Positions 59,723-64,000 of a stretch of 64,000 nucleotides of DNA are shown piece by piece. The DNA is from Eutypella sp. D-1 (Eukaryota; Ascomycota; Sordariomycetes; Xylariales; Diatrypaceae): positions 186,001 to 250,000 of the forward strand of contig JAJTTP010000027.1 of assembly GCA_023313575.1 (NCBI GenBank), given 5' to 3'. Position numbers and translations under genes: made by a program. The notes beneath the pieces were generated by a model. The model worked only from the letters and a program-made list of their open reading frames with translations, was not told where the DNA came from and made no database searches. Numbering within the stretch: position 1 is the first letter of the stretch; each line of letters starts with the position of its first letter.

Positions 59723-60570
59723 CGTTGGGGTGTGGCAGTTGATCACGGAAAGGTTTACTACAGTGTCTAGGTCTGCACTGATCTAGCGACGAAGGCTATT
59801 CGACACTGTATGTCTGGGTAGAAGTTTAAAGTAGGCTAGGTGTTCATCGTTCTGCGGTAGAGCATTCTGTCTGGCTGTGGATTGACACCATCAAACGGCC
59901 CGGTAACGGTCGCATTAGTAGTAAATTGTGCGCGGTATTGTTACTTATCGTCGTGGCCACTCCCCATGCGGCCGTACCAAATACGACCCCCAAATTATCC
60001 CCGCAACTGTTGGACGTGAAGAAATCGGCCCCATCCGGGGCTAAGTACTTGGCGCGGGGCGGCTGCGGGCCGCCACGAGAGTCAATAACCTTAGGGTATA
60101 TGGTGTAGTACAGAACCCACTGGATATATTTAGCATGATGGCCGGTGTAATCGCCGCTATATTCATCGCTAGGACTTGATTCTTGGTGGTGGCGGTGATG
60201 GGTCGAAGGACCTCGGAAGATAAGTGAGTATGCAGTACAACATAGGGGCAGGAGCACACAAGAGGTTGGTTGATATACGATGCAGAAGAAACCGGAAGCG
60301 GTTTACAAAGTTATGTCTAAATATGGTATCTCAAGAAGTAGATGGAAATAGCAGCAGGCAATCAAAGAAGTCGCACCCATCCCAAAACGTCTCGGATCAT
60401 TCGACGTAACATCATCGCTGGAAGAAAAACGCCGAATCACGCCTAGCCTAGCCCATATTTACTTTACTCCTTTTTTTTATTCCGCCCCCAGTTTAGGCGC
60501 CTTTCCCATTTGCACGGAACGCGCATGCGTGTGTAGGTTCGTTTGGTGTTTGTACGGCTGTGCCGGGTCC
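59723..60570. other. Convergent 3' region between transporter and glucanase
   Basis: About 850 bp with the 3' ends of two convergent genes. No gene recognised; a minus-strand frame at 59844-60257 shows no known domain. Confidence 0.6.
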
Positions 60571-61491
60571 CTACGTCGACCAGACGCCAACCCACTGGAC
60601 CTCCATCATGCTGCCGTAACCGTCCAGAGTGGCCTAAGAGACTGTGTTAGTATTGCATTCTATATTTGGAAATGTGTCTAGTGCGCGTTCTAAACTTACA
60701 TCGTTGGGCGGGCCGGGCCAATCGCCGCCGACGGCAACGTTGAGGAGAAGATACAGGGGGCTGTGTGCGAGGCTTGACCAGACGGGCGCATCGTTGATCT
60801 CGGCACCAGTAAGAACGTAGAACGAGTTCCCATTAACGGTCCAGGTGATGGTCTGCGCGCGCCAATCATCGTTGGTACGGTCGATGCTGACGGCGTACTC
60901 ATTGAAGGTGCCGTCGGGCGGCATGGTCGTGTGGGCCGCGCGGCCAGTTGGCTCATTGCAGGGGCCGCCGCCTACGTCGCCGCAGTGCACGGTGCCATGG
61001 GCTTCGGGGGTGCCGCTGACCTGCTCGAAGATGTCGATCTCGCCAGCCAGGGGCCACTCGGTTCCGTGCCGCATGGCATCGCCGAGCGCCCAGAACGCCG
61101 GCCACATGCCCTGCTTGTTGGCCCCCGCGTTGGTGCCGATCAGGATGCTGGCCGCGATCTTGGTCACCTTGCCCGGCTCCGGCGTCCAGGAGTCCACCGT
61201 CTCGATCCGCCCGGACGTCCAGTGCCCGTCCCTGCCAGACTTGCGGGGCACGAACTGCATGGTGCCGCCGCCGCTGATCTGCAGGTTGCTGTTTGATTTG
61301 GTGTACGTCTGCACCTCGTTGTTGGTGTTGATGGCGTCCATGGTGTTCCAGACCTTGTGGTCGGGGGAGGCGCCGGCCGCGCCCTCGAACTCCTCGGACC
61401 AGACCAGCTTCATGTCCCCCATGGGTGGGGGAGTGATAGCCGCAGCTAAGCTGGGCAGCAGAGGGAGGAGGATGCTTGAGTGGAAGAGCAT
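60571..61491 (-). CDS. Secreted GH16 endo-1,3(4)-beta-glucanase-like enzyme
   Basis: Exons 61491-60700 and 60633-60571 join in phase 0 (GTAAGT donor, CTCTTAG acceptor) to give 284 residues. A signal peptide (MLFHSSILLPLLPSLAAA) is followed by the GH16 fold: KLVWSEEFEG, NEVQTYT, SGRIET, GMWPAFWALG and the catalytic motif GEIDIFE with E151, D153 and E156. Later come GTVHCGD, NEYAVSID and LLLNVAVGGDWPG. The second exon supplies the terminal strand ATLDGYGSMMEVQWVGVW, typical of bacterial-type GH16 lichenase/laminarinase domains. No GPI signal or carbohydrate-binding module was seen. It likely acts outside the cell on beta-1,3- or mixed-linkage glucans. Confidence 0.92.
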
Positions 61492-64000
61492 CTTGTGTAG
61501 TTATGAATTTTTTCGTTTGGTAGTAGTAGCCAAGTATGGCTTGTCGGTGTGGGTGTAAAAGGGAGGGGACGAAGACGTCAAGTCAAGTCAAGCTGAAGGA
61601 CTGTCCGAAGCAGATCTTATACGAATGTAGTGAGAGATCTTGGAAGTAAAGATCTCAAAGTTGGGGTGTGTGGAAAGAGAATGCAGATAGATCTGTGCCG
61701 GCCAATGCAGCGAGAGGAAAGCCTGACTGGCAGGATATCAAGAGAAGGCGGGTTATATCGCGAAAGAAAGGAACGACGAAGATAGTACAGCCAAGACCGG
61801 GGGCTGTGTGTGTATGTATGTATAATATAGAAGCAGAGGAAGGAACGAATGTGTGAAATAGCGCTCGGCTGGTGAAGACCGCACGACTATAGAAATACCA
61901 AAAAGCGAGGGAGGTGTGTGTTTGCGCGAGGAAGGAGGAATACCAAGTCGAGGTTGGCCTAACCGCTGACTCACTTGCATATATAGCAAAAAATGCGACC
62001 GTCTAGAACCCGATCCCACGCTGCCTGTCCACTTGTAATCCCGGCCCCCCACCCACATGGGGTGCCTCTTTGCCGGGCAGGACGGACAAAGCCAAGTGGG
62101 CAAAAGGTACCAGTGCCGAGCTATACGACAAGGGGGAGAGATACATCTCCTTGAAGCCCAGCCCGACCTTGCCACTGCGGCAGCGCGGGCAAGGGGTAAA
62201 GGAGAAAATAGAGTACAAAGTACAACGGGTGCATGGGCATAGAAACAGGGCCAGCGAACCCATCCTAATGCGGAAGCTTGATTCTGGAAAGGCTAAAGTG
62301 TGAAACATCTTGGCGGGCACATTTTCTTACCTTAAACAAGCTCGAATAGGTCCGCTGCCAGGGGTTCACAAACAACAGGAACAGAAATCCCTTCTCGGTA
62401 ACTGACCCCGCCATTCGGCCGGGATTATCTTCGTGACAGAGAGTGGCGATGAGCGGCTGTTCCTGGCTCTTATCTCAAGAAGGTATAGTGCAGGGGCCGC
62501 CTCTGGTCTCTCAACGCCACGCGAGAGATCGGAGAGAAAACGAAAGAAACTGAACGAATAACATGTCTGCTGGAACTACGTTTACATTAGGCACGATGAG
62601 AAAACAGCGGTGGAAGCTTTACGGCCTTGTCTAGCGATGTGAGGCATATATTAGAGGCCGGTACTGCAGAAAGCCATGTAAGGGTCCCGGAGTACGTGGC
62701 ACGCGCAGATTCAAAAAGAACTCATCAGCTTTCAGTTTGACGGCTATACCAACAGCTTATTGGACGTTGGATGCCGAATTAGGGGTCAAAATCGCCATTG
62801 AAGAAGCAGTGGGGCAAGAATGGGCGCAGGGCAAATAACTTAAAAGGGGGTTTTGGACAGGGATATGCAAGCCACTCCGACTGGGTGGGCTGAATCTATG
62901 AACCCCACATATTCATGACGGGCAGGGATCGTGAAACCCTGAGATACCCAGTAGATCACGAAGTGGGCTTGAACGATTGGCTGATCCAAGGGAAGATCAT
63001 AACGCTGCCACGATCCTATCATATTCTGGGACCAAAATCTTTCGTTACCCTACTGTTATCTGTGCGGTCTCCTTTCGAATCTAGACCCCTGAGCATTCCA
63101 GTAGATGGAAACTCAAAGACAACGCCCAGAAAAACTTACCGTAGTTAAAGAATGGACGAGTACCCTAGCTAGCATTGAGCGCGCGCTTATCTTGGTCTAT
63201 CAAAGTCGTATTGAACCGCGATGCGCGCTTGCGCTTAGAAATAGGTAACGAGCCGAGTCAATTATGGTTCAGCAACATGCCCATGCAGGTACGGTGTCGG
63301 TGGCGGCAAAGGCAGCATCAGTTCAATCCACGTCTAGCACGCTATCTTAAGCCCAGGTCTTACTTCCAGCCTTCTCCTGTCTAGCAAAGAACTAGTATCG
63401 TCCAAGTCAGACAAGAGGCGACGAACTCGAACGCTAACTGGATGTGCCGTGCTATTCTGCCAAGCCTCAAACTGTTTATTCTTACTCATTACCTGCCGCC
63501 GAATGTTTCGTGCATCCTGCCAACCTATGTACATGCATGCCATTACAAGGCCCAAGAGGGCCTAATGCATGTATTGGATGCGCTGGAATTCTGCAGACCA
63601 CTCGTTTTTCTTTTTTTTTTCCTGCTAATGAGACGACGCCAGTACCGTTACTCGCTTCCTTGAACCCTACTGTAGTAATACTATCATGTAAAGCGATGCG
63701 AACGTTGACCTAATAATTTGTTTATCCGCCGAGATACTTCTTTCAAGCAAGTTTGACATGGTGGACCTCGAAGATCGAGTTTACACAGCCGCATAACTAT
63801 CTAAGCAGTCGGTAGTGATACTGACATTTCCTTCTGGTCAACTTCGTAATTGCTGTGAATGCAATCATGTCTCCACTAGATCTAGAACAGGATACGTGTG
63901 CTATTTACGTGTGTAGTCCACGGTAGATTATCTAGATCATCTTGACGATCACCGACGCTGCTAACTTAGTCCTGTCAATGGTTGTCGATCTCGGCCCCTC
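61492..64000. other. Right-end region without recognisable gene
   Basis: About 2.5 kb. The first few hundred bases form the promoter and leader of the GH16 gene. Beyond that only short frames without family resemblance were seen, together with a T run near 63607-63620. A gene running off the right edge cannot be excluded. Confidence 0.55.

Noticed and set aside
60845..61558. 237-codon plus-strand frame
   Set aside because: Antisense to the GH16 glucanase, whose signal peptide and catalytic motif are clear on the minus strand.

Overview
The window is nuclear DNA of a filamentous ascomycete (Pezizomycotina, most likely a Sordariomycete). Genes are broken by many short GT...AG introns with CTAAC/CTAAT-type branch sites. 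The families present are typical of this group: a Som1/Flo8-type LisH regulator, 2EXR, FTA2-like and NACHT-ankyrin proteins, and a Dal5-type transporter. Intergenic DNA is rich in microsatellites and in a recurrent CTACCTACC/ACCTAGGT motif. I assembled exon models by hand from reading frames, splice sites and family resemblance. Every multi-exon model below keeps frame across its junctions, but none has been checked against RNA or databases.

Layout. 1-901 (-): 5' part of a som1-like LisH regulator, running off the left edge, followed by about 10.6 kb without a recognisable gene. 11.5-14.4 kb: a divergent pair, the tiny mitochondrial import gene tom6 (-) and an acidic conserved protein (+). 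17.4-18.1 kb (-): a GIS2/CNBP-type protein with seven CCHC knuckles and a probable 1.1 kb 5'UTR intron. 24.1-25.8 kb (-): a two-helix membrane protein. 29.3-32.3 kb: another divergent pair, the U5 snRNP WD40 protein SNRNP40 (-) and TRAPP subunit BET3 (+), the latter with a 9-nt microexon. 33.1-34.6 kb (-): a repeat-bearing protein with three KTVRF motifs.

34.6-54.4 kb is a mixed block where fast-evolving accessory genes sit among core genes: an AT-rich stretch, an 1826-residue NLR-like protein (alpha/beta hydrolase, NACHT-like, ankyrin, ZZ finger), a 2EXR protein, kinetochore Fta4, a calpain-like protease, and a divergent pair made of an FTA2-like kinase-fold protein and a PD-(D/E)XK-like protein. 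55.4-61.5 kb: a hotdog-fold thioesterase (-), an 11-exon Dal5-type transporter (+) and a secreted GH16 glucanase (-). The right end (61.5-64 kb) shows no gene.

The housekeeping genes (tom6, GIS2, SNRNP40, BET3, Fta4) serve unrelated processes and show no sign of a shared pathway. No biosynthetic cluster, CRISPR, tRNA, rRNA or intact transposon was recognised. The best candidates for an undescribed system are the NLR-like gene, whose catalytic motifs are altered in both enzymatic domains, and the FTA2-like/PD-(D/E)XK divergent gene pair.
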